DNA of 64,000 nucleotides, from contig JAVHZZ010000004.1 in the NCBI GenBank assembly GCA_036250195.1, positions 254,216,228 to 254,280,227 of the forward strand, given 5' to 3'. This DNA is from Mixophyes australis. Taxonomy: Eukaryota; Chordata; Amphibia; Anura; Limnodynastidae. Position 1 is the first letter of the stretch. Each line of letters starts with the position of its first letter. The translations under genes were made by a program, and so were the position numbers. The notes under the pieces are model-generated. The model was given only the letters and a program-made list of their open reading frames with translations, was not told where the DNA came from and searched no databases. Below are positions 10,397-22,397 of the stretch, piece after piece.

Positions 10397-10679
10397 TAAG
10401 GGTGTGAACCGGCCACTTTTGGTGTTTTGGGTTCTGATTAGCTTGAGGTTTTGGGTTCTGATTTGTTTTGCCAAAACACCCCACGAAAGGTTTTGGTTAA
10501 TATTTTGGGTTTTGGGTTCTGATTTTTTTTTTTAAAAAAAAAGCATAAAAAGTGCTAAAAATCCATATTTCGGGGGGGTTTTTTTCACTCCTACACTATT
10601 ATTAACCTCAATAACATTCATTTCCACTAATTTCCAGTCTATTGTGAACACCTCACAACTCACAATATTGTTTTTAGTC

Positions 10680-10888
10680 CAAAAGATTGCACCGAGGTAG
10701 CTGGATGTCTAAGCAAAGCGACACAAGTGGGCGGCACAAACAGGTGGCCCATCGTAGGTGGCTGTGTAGGCTTGAATGGCTTTTTTGCTGCTCCTCCATC
10801 CTCTGCAGCATATAGAGGGTGGAGTTTAAGCACGTCACTACCTCTTGTTTAAATTGATGGCAGGGCAGGTTCATGCTGTTTTGATGTA
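10680..10888 (-). pseudogene. hAT-C transposase, short central segment
   Basis: A 66-residue frame (10674-10874) begins NLPCHQFKQEV...LNSTLYMLQRMEEQ, matching hAT-B residues about 630-660 (NLPCHQLKQEV, RWNSTLYMLQRMEEQ). The conserved Trp of the RWNST motif is Leu here. The homology ends shortly after, without the C-terminal domain. Between this piece and the N-terminal part, about 400 bp of gene containing the catalytic aspartates is missing and a tandem array sits at the breakpoint. Confidence 0.8.
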
Positions 10889-11084
10889 GCAGGAACAGTG
10901 AACGTAGTTTAATATCTGATACTAATATTTCTGCACTGCAGGAACAGTGAACGTAGTTTAATATCTGATACTATTATTTCTGCACTGCAGGAACAGTGAA
11001 CGTACTTTAATATCTGATACTAATATTTCTTCACTGCAGGAACAGTGAACAAAGTTTAATATCTGATACTAATATTTCTGGACT
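10889..11084. repeat. 49-bp tandem array at the hAT-C coding deletion
   Basis: Four units start at 10889, 10938, 10987 and 11036, exactly 49 bp apart. Each begins 'gcaggaacagtgaacgta'. The motif 'ctgcag(g)aacagtgaacgtag' is also the core of the 52-bp array at 12526-13030, so both arrays derive from one unit. Confidence 0.95.
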
Positions 11085-12374
11085 GCCTATTGAAGTTGAA
11101 TCTCAACGGGATTTGGTACCGGGGATACAATACCTCCATCAACCGTCTAAATCCCACTCCACTGATGGCGGACACCGGACGCACGTCTAACACCAACATA
11201 GCTGTTACAGCCGCAGTTATCCGCTTTGCAATAGGGTGACTACTGTTGTACTTTGTGCTCATGGCAAACGACTGTTGGACGGTCAACTGTTTGGTGAAAG
11301 ATGTAGCGTTCTTGTAACTTCCCCTCTGGGAAGATGACCGACTACCAGCAGCAACAGCAGCAGCGGCAGTAGTAGGCGTACCGCTGCAGGATTCCTCGGA
11401 TGAATCCCGGATTGAAGAGGACTTAGTCTGGCTGGTGACATGGCCTGCGGGACTAAATCTGATGAAGATCGTGGAGGAAGTTGACGAGGAGGGTGTTGGT
11501 GGTGTGTATCCAACAGGACCAAGGGATTTAGGTGTCCCTGGACTGCTGACGGTCCTAGCCACAGTTCCTGAACTAAACACAGAATTATGAAGGTTCTTCA
11601 GGTGACGTATAAGAGAGGATGTCCCTAGGTGGCCGAGATCCTTACCCCTGCTTATTTGAGCTTTACATAAGCTACATATGGCCATACATTTGTTGTCCGG
11701 ATTGGGATAAAATAACTCCAGACAGAAGAGGTGGATTTTTTGGTCTTCTGACCAGGCATGACGATGTGCTTTTTCATCCCATGGACAACAACTGTTTCCC
11801 CCCCTGGTGCCTCATTTAAGATAACCACATCAGCATCCTCCTCGTCAAGTTCCTCCTCAGCGCCAGCTACATCAATATCCTCCTCCCGGTGTACAACATT
11901 CACACCTTCATTAGCCAAATCTGTAACTGGACTGTGGGTGATCCTTCCAGCATATGCAGAGGGTGTGCTGCAAATGGTGGAAGGAGCCACCTCTTCCCGT
12001 ACAGTGATGGGAAAGTCAGGCTTCGCAACCACCAACACCCTTGGACTCGCCTTAGGGATTTGTGATGACATCTCTCTAGAAGGCAGAGCTGTTTGCTGTG
12101 TTGTTGATGACAGCTTAAGTCTCTTAAATTTTTTAGAGGGTTGGGGAGGAGGAGGGCTTAGATCCTTGGGTGAAGCTGAACCACTAGTCATGAACACGGG
12201 CCAGGGCCTAAGCCGTTCCTTGCCACTCCGTGTCGTAAATGGCATATTGGCAAGTTTACGTTTCTCCTCAGATGATTTGAATTTTCTTTTTTTACTAATT
12301 GTAGTGAACTTTGGCTTTTTGGATTTTACATGCCCTCTACTAGGAGATTGGGCATCGCCCTTGGCAGACGACAT
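11085..12374 (-). pseudogene. hAT-C transposase N-terminal region with BED zinc finger
   Basis: Two minus-strand frames (11652-12374, 240 aa; 11056-11685, 209 aa) join by one frameshift near 11670-11690. The first has a basic N-terminus with 'NMPFTTRSGKERLRP', an acidic stretch and the start of the BED finger. The second continues with 'CSLCKAQISRGKDLGHLGTS' and 'RHLKNLH', the Cys2-His2 ligands of a BED finger, then the Ser-rich linker and the 'QQSFAMSTKYNSSHPIAKRI' type segment. BED fingers bind DNA, and in hAT transposases they recognise element ends. The frame ends at the 49-bp array before the first catalytic Asp. The plus-strand 215-aa frame at 11758-12405 is its antisense shadow. Confidence 0.85.
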
Positions 12375-12525
12375 TGATGGATTTCATCGTCTATGTCATG
12401 ACTAGTGGCAGCAGCTTCAGCATTAGGAGGAAGTGGGTCTTGATCTTTCCCTACTTTATCCTCCAAATTTTTGTACTCCATTATATGCAGCACAGGATAG
12501 CATACCCTTAAACCACACACACTTT

Positions 12526-13030
12526 GGGACTGCAGAAACAGTGAACGTAGTAATATAGATTGCAGTTCCTATTTTTTGGGACTGCAGAAACAGTGAACGT
12601 TGTAATATAGATTGCAGTTCCTATTTTTTGGGACTGCAGAAACAGTGAACGTAGTAATATAGATTGCAGTTCCTATTTTTTGGGACTGCAGAAACAGTGA
12701 ACGTAGTAATATAGATTGCAGTTCCTATTTTTTGGGACTGCAGAAACAGTGAATGTAGTAATATAGATTGCAGTTCCTATTTTTTGGGACTGCAGAAACA
12801 GTGAACGTAGTAATATAGATTGCAGTTCCTATTTTTTGGGACTGCTGAAACAGTGAACGTAGTAATATAGATTGCAGTACCTATTTTTTGGGACTGCTGA
12901 AACAGTGAACGTAGTAATATAGATTGCAGTACTGCAAGAACAGTGAACGTAGGTAAATTTAGCAGTACTAATAATTCTGGACTGCAAGAACAGTGAACGT
13001 AGGTATTGCAGTACTAATATTTCAGGACTG
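12526..13030. repeat. 52-bp tandem array upstream of hAT-C transposase
   Basis: About eight regular 52-bp units ('ggactgcagaaacagtgaac' start) are followed by two or three shorter, more diverged units. They lie between the promoter-like 5' end and the transposase start, the same position as the 5.2-kb array in hAT-B, with unrelated sequence. Confidence 0.95.
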
Positions 13031-13164
13031 CAATAATATATTGCTCTAGAATTTTTTTATACTTTTTAAATTATTTTTTAATATTTTTTTTTACTTTTTT
13101 TGTATAATTTGTTTTTATTTATTTTTTTACATTTTTTTTAGGAGTTTTTAATAATTATGAAATT

Positions 13165-13385
13165 ACTATGGACTTAGCACAACAAAGCACAGGACTAAAG
13201 CACCACTGGACTCAGCAGGACAGACACTGGCCAAAGCACCACTGGACTCAGCAGGACAGAGCACAGGACAAAAGCACCACTGGACTCAGCAAGGACAGAG
13301 CACTGGACACAAGCATAAAGCACCACTGGACTCAGCAAGGACAGAGCACTGGACACAAGCATAAAGCACCACTGGACTGATCACG
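13165..13385. repeat. Minisatellite near the hAT-C 5' end
   Basis: About five units of roughly 35-55 bp share 'aaagcaccactggactcagc' and 'aggacagagcac'. The plus-strand 70-aa frame here is an artefact of the repeat. Confidence 0.85.
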
Positions 13386-13459
13386 CAGGAGCACCACTAC
13401 CCTACAACCTCCCTCTTCCCTGATTTCAGGCGAAATGAAGATGGCGGCCGCAAGCTGAG

Positions 13460-13512
13460 AATTTATGACATCCGAGTCTCGCGAGATCCGACGCGAGACT
13501 TGGATGTCATAG
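13460..13512 (-). promoter_or_regulatory. hAT-C putative core promoter with palindrome
   Basis: On the minus strand a CGTCGGATCTCGCGAG box precedes CATAAATT, a weak TATA-like element (13460-13467). The stretch is an inverted repeat: 'tatgacatcc' at about 13463 pairs with 'ggatgtcata' at about 13503, and 'agtctcgcg' pairs with 'cgcgagact'. The same box and TATA spacing occur in hAT-B and hAT-D. Function is inferred from conservation only. Confidence 0.55.
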
Positions 13513-13626
13513 CCTCGTTTCCGATCTTTTTGCCGGGCGGAAGTACCCGAACAGTGCTCGGATCCCGTCGGATCCGCACTGTTCGGGTGGGCTCGGATTA
13601 GCGAAATTCGAGCCCGCTCATCCTTA

Positions 13627-13634
13627 GACTATAC
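13627..13634. repeat. hAT-C target-site duplication, right
   Basis: gactatac, an exact match to 10389-10396. Confidence 0.9.
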
Positions 13635-13639
13635 TGTTG

Positions 13640-14965
13640 ACAGTATTTAATTTATTTATTTACATTTACGTATAAAGAACCTGCATACTCTATGGCACTT
13701 TACAAGTGGTAGTAAACACAATAATAACAGTAATAAAACAAAACTGGGTATTAACAGGCAAAGATGTGAGGGGTCCCTGCTGGCAAGCTTACAATATATA
13801 GGAAAATAGGAGTTTTTACATGAGGTTAAGTGCCATTTATTGTATATTGGACCAGCCAGATTGCAATGGCAAAAGTGCTTAGGGGAGCTGTAGGATCACA
13901 GGGTTGTTTGTGTATAGACAGAGAATAAAGGGTAATCAGGTAGAATAGCCAAGGGAGGTTACAAGGGTGGTTTGGAAATTTTATAAGCTTGTCTGAAGAG
14001 GTTGTGGTTTCAGTAAACACTTGAATGATTGGAGGCTAGAGGAAAGTCTTGTATGAGGGAGGGAACGCCACAGAATTGTATCAACTCAAAAAAGTCCTGT
14101 AATCAGGAATGAGAGTTGGTGATGAGTGAGATTAAGAGATGCAGATCACAGGCAGAACACATAGGTCAAGTTGGGGAAGAAGTTAATGTTGTGTTGTCAA
14201 AATAAATAGAGATATCAGGTCGGCAGCTTTAGTTGACTGGTTGGAAAATAATTAGGTTATTTCTTGAAAGACTGAGATTGAGGTGGTGAGGACACATCCA
14301 TGGTGAAATGGCAGAAAGACAATCAGAATTGTGGGCCAGCACTGATGGTGAGGGCAGATAATTTGGGTAGCATCCACATAGAGATTATTTTAAAATTTAA
14401 AAGAGTTTAAAAGGTTTTAAATAGGTATAGATAATAGTGTTATAGTTAGAGAAGAGCTGAGAGCCTAGGACTGCACCTTGTGGTACTTCAACTGATAGAA
14501 GAAGCAGGACGAACCAAAACACACTGGATAGAATGCAACATTTGTCTGTGAAATGAGTGTTCAACCGTGTTACAAGTAGCAGTGAGGTCCAGGAAAATTA
14601 GAACTGGGTAATGTCTTACAGAATTAGCTGTGATAAAGTCATTGACCACTTTAGTCAGTGAAGTCATAGTGTGGAATGTTGGAATCAAGCCTAACTGAAG
14701 AGGATCCTATACTTTGTGTGAGGAAAGGCAGTATGTGAAGAGAATATAGGCAAGTCTCTCAAGAAGCTTGGAGGGACATGAGAGTTAAGAGATGGGATAG
14801 CAATCTGAGAAAGAGTATGGGTCAGATTTATTTTTTTCAGAATAGGAGTAATAACCACATGCTGGAATAAAGATGGAAAGTCAGGCCCCAGCAATGCTAC
14901 AAGTGCTGGCATCCTCTGGCAGCAATGGGTGTGCAGGCTTAGGGAAACCCAAATTAAGAGGCCAC
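13640..14965 (-). pseudogene. L2-like LINE relic (RT fragments and 3' end)
   Basis: Minus-strand frames at 14691-14969 and 14488-14688 carry degenerate RT blocks of L2 type: 'FPSLFQHVVITPILKK' and 'TKVVNDFITA...VLIFLDLTATCNTVEH', the latter being the motif A region normally ending in FDTVDH. Downstream to about 13640 the C-terminal part and UTR are recognisable, with a 'cacttgtaaagtgccataga' tail and AT-rich end. Many stops are present. The 5' part ends against the next hAT relic. Confidence 0.75.
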
Positions 14966-16478
14966 CCACCCCCCTTTTCTTAAAAAAAATGAATTTTAAT
15001 GCTTAACTTTATTCAAAATTACAAATAAATACTATTTACATATACTGATGTACTGGATTATTGGAGATTTCAAATTAGAAGTGCTTTTCTAGCCTTTTTT
15101 TTTAGCTGGAAATGCAGCAATTGGGAAAACTCGCCACAATTAATATTGACCATCACCAGCCTATGGTTGAGCGATGATAGCTTTTTACATTCTTCAACAC
15201 ACTGAACGTTCACCAGAAGAAGCAGAAGTTGACAAACTGAGGGCAATGCGCAAAGAAACTGTGATGTTTGGATTGGAAACCCCAGAAAGGCCTAGTTCTA
15301 GGATTTCTGTAAGAAGTTTCTTTGGCTGCTTTCCAACTTAAAGTTTCAACTATAAACTAACTTCAGGGAAATTAGTGTGTCACTGAAATATTGGGCTATA
15401 TCTTTCTTGTATTGTTGCTGAAAGTTTTCAGCTGCGAAGCACAGATCTTCAATACTCATTTTGTTGAACTCCCAAAGTTACTAATTACTTCCAATGAAGT
15501 AAATGGACGATGAAGACCAGACAGAATGGAGTCTACACATAGAAAACGTTGACCCTACATTGATTTTTGGCATCAGATTGAGTAGGTAAGTGGCAACTGG
15601 TGGAGAACTAGGTTTGATTCTCAATGTTTTTGCTACAATTTTGGACTTAATGAGAATTTCATCCCATTTATCGCGCATCTGTTCAATGTCTTTGCTAATA
15701 CATTTGATGTTGTCCAGCTCAACATCCAAAGTAGCATTGCGCACTTCAATAAAAAGGGTAGTTTGGTTAATTATTGTAAGTAGTTTTATCCACAAAGATG
15801 ACAAATTCAAATTTTGACAAGTACTTGTTAATGGACTGAATTTCTGACCCAGGTTTTGCAGTGAGATTGAATTTTCAATATTTGATAAAGTCGTTCCCAT
15901 AGAATGCAAATGATGTTCAACTTTTTTTTACAGAATCAATACATGCAGACCATCTAGTTGTGGATATATTAAGCAGTAATGCAGAGAGATGCTCTTTCAG
16001 AATTTCCCACCTTTCTGTAAAGAAGATATTGTACATTTCTTCCAAAGTAAGTAATTGCCTCCTTACAGGATTCCTCGCAGTCAACACTGACAAGGTTTAG
16101 TGTGTTGTTTCCACAGCTGGAGAAAATACAGGATGAGTTCCTAGTCCAATTTCCTAATTATAAACAACCTATTCCTTTGTGAAGATGCAAATCACTCACC
16201 CCGGCAAATCTCATGGACAAGTGATGACCTCATGTTTCTTTGTGGATGCGTCATGCACAGAGAGGGCAAAAAGTGCATGCGCCGCTGTGCATTATGTGAA
16301 TTTACATGCCAATATGTTTAGGCGCTAGATTATATTAATATTTATAGAACTTTTATTACATGCCAAATTAGAAAATGGATAAATATAAAACGCAAAAAAA
16401 ATAAGTCCGAAAATGTTTAGGCCCCCTGAAAGTCGGAGGCCCGGGAAAATTCACCCCCCCCCCCTCTGGTAAGGCCTG
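14966..16478 (-). pseudogene. Degenerate hAT element, ZMYM1/DUF4371-like transposase
   Basis: The minus strand keeps scattered traces of the ZMYM1-like hAT transposase: a TRWSA-type block near 15.95 kb followed by an open 142-aa frame (15481-15909) with the helical central region, and near 15.15-15.25 kb a terminal block resembling 'FSxLKxxKSYxRST', the hAT dimerisation domain. Stops and shifts are frequent. The ends are rich in C/G runs ('ggccacccacccccc' on the left, 'cccccccccctctggtaagg' on the right) and could be diverged terminal repeats. This is a different hAT lineage from A-D. Assignment rests on pattern recognition of low-identity blocks. Confidence 0.55.
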
Positions 16479-16528
16479 TGGGTGTGCTTGCTGTTAGTTC
16501 TACAAGCACCAGCATAACCAAACAATTT

Positions 16529-17273
16529 TGTTACGGCTCACACCCCCAGGCATCAACTCCTAGAACTGCTTCAGAGGTCTTCGCCTATAGGAACCGATTT
16601 TCCCGTAGAGCTAGATACGCTCACACGTACTCTGATGCCCCCAGGTCTTGTACTCTAGTAGTAGGAGCTGATACCTGAGAACGTAGCGCAGGTGTTCACA
16701 CAGAGGTGGAGTGAAGATCCAGGCAAGGGATATTTGGTGGCTGGCGATCACCGGCGTCCAGGTCCAGGCAGAGGTCTAAAGATCACAGGCAGTACGGCAG
16801 TGTTCAAGTCCAGGCAAAGGGTACAGGGTCACAAGAAAATCAGCAGCATCAAATACAAGCAGGGGGGTCGAGGTCACAGGCAATCAATCAGAGTCAGAAT
16901 CCAGGCAACAGAAGAGAGTATATATCAATACAGCAGCACAGCAGCACAGCAGGAAAGTTTGCAGGAAAAGGGACTATAACCGGCAGGGGAGGATTGCCCC
17001 TCCCTGCCTTATATACTAGTGCTGGCCAATGGAAACTGATAGACAGAGGGAAGAGTACTTAACCACCTGGCTAATCCCTAATTTTGCGCATGCGCCCGGC
17101 TGCCCTGGATGCTGGGATGCGGCGCTATACAGAAAGAGCGTCCCGACCGTTGCCTTGGCAATGACTGGGACGAGCCGGAATTGACGTCCCGGTCGTCATG
17201 ACGACGGCCAGGACGCTGGGCCACGGAGGAGAGAGAGTCGCGGCGGTGCCCCGAGCCGCCACGGCTTGTGACA
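16529..17273 (-). repeat. Chromovirus 3' LTR
   Basis: About 745 bp, starting TGTCACAAGCC on the minus strand right after the polypurine tract. The 16690-17273 part is repeated at 18441-19005 with small differences. Several 'ccaggcag' and 'ggtcacaggca' repeats give it a purine-rich, slightly repetitive body. Confidence 0.8.
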
Positions 17274-18435
17274 GTACCCCCCCTTGAGGAGGGGTCAAGG
17301 AACCCCGACAAGCCGGTTTACCGGGAAATTTTTTAAAGAATTCAATAAGTAACCTATCAGAATGTGGATTCCTTTGTGGTACCCAGGACCGCTCTTCAGG
17401 GCCGTACCCCTTATAATGAGCAAGAAAATTAGTTTGGCCCTGAACTTTCTTTGAGTCCAAGATTTTCTCAACCTCAAATTCTTGACGTCCATCGATAGAT
17501 AAAGGCTGAGGTTTAGAAGGCCGTAGGTGTCTGAACTTTTTGTAGGAAATAACGGGTTTCAACAGGGAGCAGTGGAACGTGTTGGGAGTTTTTAATGATT
17601 CTGGAAGCTTCAGTTTGAAAGACACTGGGTTGATTTGTTTCAAGATGGGAAAAGGTCCAAAAAACTTGGGCCCTACCTTTCTTGCACAGTTGGCGTAGTT
17701 TGATACTCCGGGTAGACAACCATACGAAATCTCCAACCTTAAAGGAACAGGCAGAACGGTGAAGGTCAGCAAAGACTTTGGACTTAAAAGAGGCTCGGAG
17801 TAAGGACTGATGTACCAACTTCCAGTTTTTCCTAAGCAGGGTGGCTGTAGACCTAGGTTCAGATGATTTATCGGTAGACAAAGAGGACAATGAGTTGGCT
17901 CTGGGATGATACTCAAGATTGCAGTAGAAAGGAGAGTGCTGGGATGAAGAATGATATGCAATGTTGTAGGCGAACTCGGCCCATGGAAGAAGGTCCACCC
18001 AGTTGTCGTGGCTTTCAGAAATATATAATCACAGGTATTGCTCTAGAGACTGATTTACCCTTTCAGTTAGTCCGTTTGACTCCAGATGGTAGGCGGATGA
18101 TAGCCTTAGACTAATACCCAGCAGGGAGCAGAATGATTTCCAGAAGGCTGCTATAAACTGAGAGCCTTGATCGGACACTATATTTTCAGGGAGGCCATGG
18201 ATACGAAACACTGTTTGATGAATAATGAAGCTAGAGAGCGTGCTGAAGGTAGCTTAGTCAACGGGATAAAGTGAGCCATTTTACTGAACCTATCCATGGT
18301 AACCCAGATGGTGTTGCACCCAGAAGATGGAGGTAAGTTGACAATGAAGTCCATGGACAAGTGGGTCCAAGGTATGACTGGAACTGGTAAGGGCAACAAT
18401 TGATCAGTAGGAGATTTCCGAGGAATCTTGTTTTT
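17274..18435 (-). pseudogene. Chromovirus integrase with chromodomain, frameshifted
   Basis: Overlapping minus-strand frames together show an integrase core: 'MDFIVNLPPS' (first Asp), '[14 protein letters not shown]' (second Asp) and '[10 protein letters not shown]' (Glu), a DDE triad. They continue with 'EFAYN' and the GPF region, then a C-terminal chromodomain ('EFEVEKILDSKK', 'HYKGYGPEERSWVP') ending near residue 270 of the 17125-17961 frame. Chromodomains direct integration to modified chromatin. At least two frameshifts separate the frames (18399 to 18178; 17998 to 17513; 17492 to 17295), so no intact protein is made. It lies directly upstream of the polypurine tract and LTR, as expected for the end of pol. 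Confidence 0.85.
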
Positions 18436-18440
18436 GGAGC

Positions 18441-19005
18441 ACAGGTGTTCACACAGAGGTGGAGTGAAGATTCCGGCAAGGGATATTTGGTGGCTGGTGA
18501 ACAGCAGCGTCCAGGTCCAGGCAGAGGTCTAAAGGTCACAGGCAGTATGGCAGTGTTCAAGTCCAGGCAAAGGGTACAGGGTCACAAAAAAATCAGCATC
18601 GTCAAATACAAGCAGTGGGGTCAAAGTCACAGGCAATCAATCAGAGTCAGAATCCAGGCAAAAGTCGGCAACAGAAGAGAGTATATATTAATACAGCAAC
18701 ACAGCAGCACAGTAGGAAAGTTTGCAGGACCAGGCACTATAACCGACAGGGGAGGATTGCCCCTCCCTGCCTTATATACTATTGCTGGCCAATGGAAACT
18801 GATAGGCAGAGGGAAGAGTAATTAGCCACCTGGCTAATCCCTAATTTTGCGCATGCGCCGGCTGCCCTGAATGCTGGGAAGCAGCGATATACAGAAGGAG
18901 CTACAGAGCTACAGAAGGAGCGTCCCGACCGTTGCCTTGGCAACGGTCATGACGACGGCCGGGATGCTGGACCACGGAGGAGAGAGAGTCGCGGTGGTCG
19001 TGACA
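18441..19005 (-). repeat. Chromovirus 5' LTR fragment
   Basis: This matches 16690-17273 and begins TGTCACGACC on the minus strand. It breaks off at 18441, where integrase sequence starts, so a deletion removed the LTR end, the primer site and most of the coding region. Confidence 0.8.
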
Positions 19006-19087
19006 AGTTTAGGCATGCCTGGACTTCCTGTCACCAAAAAACAAATTACTATTAATTACATACTTTTAACTATTTAAAGTTTATTAC

Positions 19088-19588
19088 TGTCACACTTCAA
19101 TGCTGGCAGCTGAAAATGACAGCTATGGAGTCCGGAATATGATGAAAACATATAGTATTTATTGAGCAGATATGAACAAGGTAATGCAGGAAATGGTACC
19201 AACCGAGAATTGCAGACACAGAGCAATAGATGCTGGGTCAAGCTGAAAAGCAGGTAACAACGAGAAATACAGCACATACAGGTGAACTGGCAGAGTGAAG
19301 AGAAACCAGGTACAGAGATGTCAGGAACAGCAACATAACAGTGACCAGCACAGGTAACTGGGAGAGGCACACATAAATAGAAGACAATCAGGTGGGAATG
19401 ATTAGCTTAGTGCAACAAGTTAACCCCTGGCAGTGAAAAAGAGACAAGGCACAATACTAGCACATCTGGTGGATTAGAGGTACTGCAGGAAACAATAGTA
19501 GCAAATCTAATATAGTCCAAAGACAGGAGCTGCCAAGAGAAACAGCATGCTGAGGCAACTGCAGTAGGAGCGCAGGCAGATCCTGACA
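19088..19588 (-). repeat. Solo LTR (501 bp), probably Ty3/gypsy
   Basis: It starts TGTCAC and ends TGACA on the plus strand, and is flanked by attac (19083-19087) and attat (19589-19593), a near-perfect 5-bp duplication. Minus orientation is guessed from its resemblance in style to the neighbouring chromovirus LTR. It has no coding content; the small frames here are chance. Confidence 0.7.
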
Positions 19589-19593
19589 ATTAT

Positions 19594-21889
19594 CCAAATT
19601 CACAGTCGCAGGGTTGTTTTCTGCTAGGGGAGGGCCTGTATTTTTTGTAGGCCTAATTCACCTAGGGAATTCAGCCTTGTGCTGAACAGGTTAGGGCTAG
19701 TTGTCATTATGACAGGAGGATGCTATGCTGCATATTTCCCTGTAATAGTGTCACCAGTCCAGCCTGCCATAGCCTAGAGCTGGTAGTGGATTTTTCAGGG
19801 GGACTCTACACTGTTTGTCCCCTGGATTTTGCTGCCACAAGACTTTGCTTTGATTGCTGGTGTGTTGGCAAAATTTTGTGGGGGGAAAGAACACTATTTT
19901 CTTATTTATTTATTTATTTATTTAACATTTTTTTATAACACTGTACAGGTCTGTGGTGATGATCAGCAGCTGCAGCACAGATAGTTGCACCAGCCCTCAA
20001 GCACCAGCAACATATATGCCTTCTACAAGTGTATCCTCATGTTTCTGCAGGTCTGCATCTGTCAAGACTCTGTACGTGGGCTAGATTTGTATGTCCCTTT
20101 CCTCCTTCATTCTAACTCTCCAAGTGGAAGGAGGTGCAATTGTCAGATGCAAACCACTCTGCAGTCCCACATACTTGTGCATTCTCATTTGTGAGCAGGC
20201 AGAGTTTAATTTTGCACAATTTACACAGCATAAACCGATATAAGGTCAACTGAGCATCAGACACTCTATCCACTATTTTGAACAACTTAGCGGTGCAAAT
20301 GAGTACTGTCGAAGTTTGTTGTATGTGAAGTGTTTCCATTAACTATATACAAGAGCTTTGCATGCCCTGGTGAAAATTAAACATTTAAACTTTTCCATGT
20401 TCAGCTGTATACAGGAATAAAATTAAAGATAGTAATTTTTTTCTAGCGATTGTCTCAACAAAGGTCTGAAGGTTGACAGCAGATATACTGGTGGCAACAT
20501 AATAACCTGTCACATATGAGTCTTACTGTACTTATTACAACGCAGCTACGCCTATTTTCCCTGTGAGTGTGAGATACATTGGGATACTCTCAATGTATAT
20601 AAGAATATGTTTCAAATTCCAAGACAAAGTATGAAAGGCAGTCTCATTAAGACAGAGATGCTGCACGACAGCATGGTAATAGCATGGAATCTTATTAACA
20701 GGAGCCGTAATGCATAAGACGTCAAGCTCGAAGGTGGCAGGCATCTGCTGACGATAGCAACGGTAAAGATAAAAACTGTCAGTCAGTGTTCATACTTTCC
20801 AGAGCTGTGGCCCACTCAAATGCTTCAGGTGATCTAAGCAGAAGGAATTGTTATAAATGAAATGGGAGAAAGCAAAAAAAAGAAATAAATTCCCAGAATT
20901 CTTTGCAATATTCTCCATGTTGCTATGACAGAGAAAGGGACTTGAAAGAAACTACATGAGTGAAAATATAATTCAGGACTGAAACTAAAAGAATGTTGTT
21001 AATTAAGATACAACGGGAAAAAAGGCTTACAAGAGAAAATGACGTACTAATTATTTGCGTAATAGTAACTTACAATTGTATTGACATTTTAGCAATGTAC
21101 CTATCCTGAAAATACATAATAGTGCAATGTGCAAATAGAGATCGGAGTACATGTAAGTATAATGATGATATAATTATAGAATATTATCACAGCAAAAATC
21201 CTACTGTTGAGACAAATCCCTTCCTTCTATTTTAAAATGCAAAACAGGTACAAACCAAAACAAAAGGGGAAATAGAAATAGAAAGGAAAAACAATGCTGA
21301 AAGATAAATAAAGACCTAAAAGCGATTTAAAAACAGGATGTGAGTCATCCAATCACAGCTTTACGTGCCGAGATGGAAGCTATTAATCATAGAAAGAAGG
21401 GAATCTATGGTGGGTAATTGTATTATATTGTATATACAACACTTTGTTTATTGAACAAGATGTCAGAATGACAGAAATCATGCACATTATTCCACCGCTA
21501 ACTCTCAGGAATGTCCCCCGTTTATTATTGGTGGCAACAAAAAGTAGAGCTAAGCCACTATTGAAAACAACTGACTGGTAAGCTTCTATCTCAGTAGTTG
21601 ACACAGGTTGAAAATGAAGAGACTGGGAGCATCATTGTGCAGTTACAATTTCACACTCCCCAATGTGTTTCTTTGATACTCTGATTACCTGAATTTATTG
21701 AGCAGGGTGAACTGTTAAAAGGAATAAAATATATATTAGATGGAACACAATTTCTCTTCTAGTGTCCCTCTGAACCATGACTGTGAATGAAAAACACCTC
21801 ATGTTAAACTGCCTTTGCACACATATACCATTTTGGTGTATTGTCTAGTAATCCAGTGCTTTAAATAGCAAATATCGTAGCATGATTAT
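19594..21889. other. Unassigned sequence
   Basis: No recognisable gene, exon or element. A (TTTA)n run lies at 19898-19924. The small frames (for example 19720-19938, 20112-20339, 21383-21604) have no recognisable domain. Confidence 0.6.
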
Positions 21890-22397
21890 GGGGCATATTT
21901 ATGCAGCACTGCATAATATGAAAGATAGTTTTCAAACCTTATCGCATTGATAAGGATTGAACTATCTTTCATGTTTAACAAAAAACTTTAGCAGGGACAG
22001 TAGTTACGATAAACTTACCTTTACACTAACTGTTCACTGCGAAAAACTTCCAATGACAGCCTCTTCCCCTGAATACCTAGTGCACATGGGCTGACTGGAA
22101 ATATCGGGCATGTGCACAAAGGCTGCACTGACCGACGACTAACTAATGTGACAAGGAGGGATCACATGATCCCTCCACGCATGCACTGTCCAGCTCTGCT
22201 CTTCGGAATTGCTCTAAGAAGCAGTCCCCATACACTGTTATGGGGACTGCACATGAAAATGAAATGAAATGCAAAGGAGCAGATATCCACGATATCTGCT
22301 GCGATGCAACGTTCATAAATTTAAGCATACTTAAATTTGCGGTGGATTCACGGTAAGGGTACTTTTGGACCATTCTATAGCTTTATAAATAGGCCCC
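21890..22397. mobile_element. MITE with GGGGC(A/C)TATTTAT ends
   Basis: It begins GGGGCATATTTAT and ends ATAAATAGGCCCC, giving about 13 bp of terminal inverted repeat. The interior contains local inverted repeats ('aaagatagtt' with 'aactatcttt' at 21920-21975, and 'agtccccataacagtgtatg' type pairs at 22225-22250). There is no coding frame. The target duplication is unclear, so the superfamily is left open. Confidence 0.65.

Larger units (their letters stand above)
10397..13626 (-). mobile_element. hAT-C: internally deleted hAT transposon with exact 8-bp TSD
   Basis: This 3230-bp element has ends TAAGGGTG.../...CATCCTTA and exact 8-bp flanking duplications. On the minus strand the order is 5' end with palindromes and promoter-like box (13.39-13.63 kb), minisatellite (13.17-13.38 kb), 52-bp array (12.53-13.03 kb), N-terminal transposase (12374 down to about 11085), a 49-bp array, a short piece of mid-transposase (about 10680-10888), and a GTTTTGG-rich 3' end. 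It lacks the catalytic core and the C-terminal dimerisation domain, so it could move only in trans. Confidence 0.9.
16529..19005 (-). mobile_element. Truncated Ty3/gypsy chromovirus
   Basis: On the minus strand this shows part of a 5' LTR (19005-18441), a jump straight into integrase (18435-17274), a G-rich polypurine tract (17274-17284) and a 3' LTR (17273-16529) with TGTCAC...TAACA ends. gag, protease, RT and RNase H are missing. The flanking 5-mers 'aattt' (16524-16528) and 'agttt' (19006-19010) differ at one base and may be the target duplication. Confidence 0.85.

Noticed and set aside
11758..12405. 215-aa plus-strand frame
   Set aside because: It is antisense to the hAT-C transposase N-terminus, which has clear homology on the minus strand.
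19720..19938. 72-aa frame as a small host protein
   Set aside because: It ends in a (TTTA)n run, has no recognisable motif or conserved context, and lies in repeat-rich DNA.
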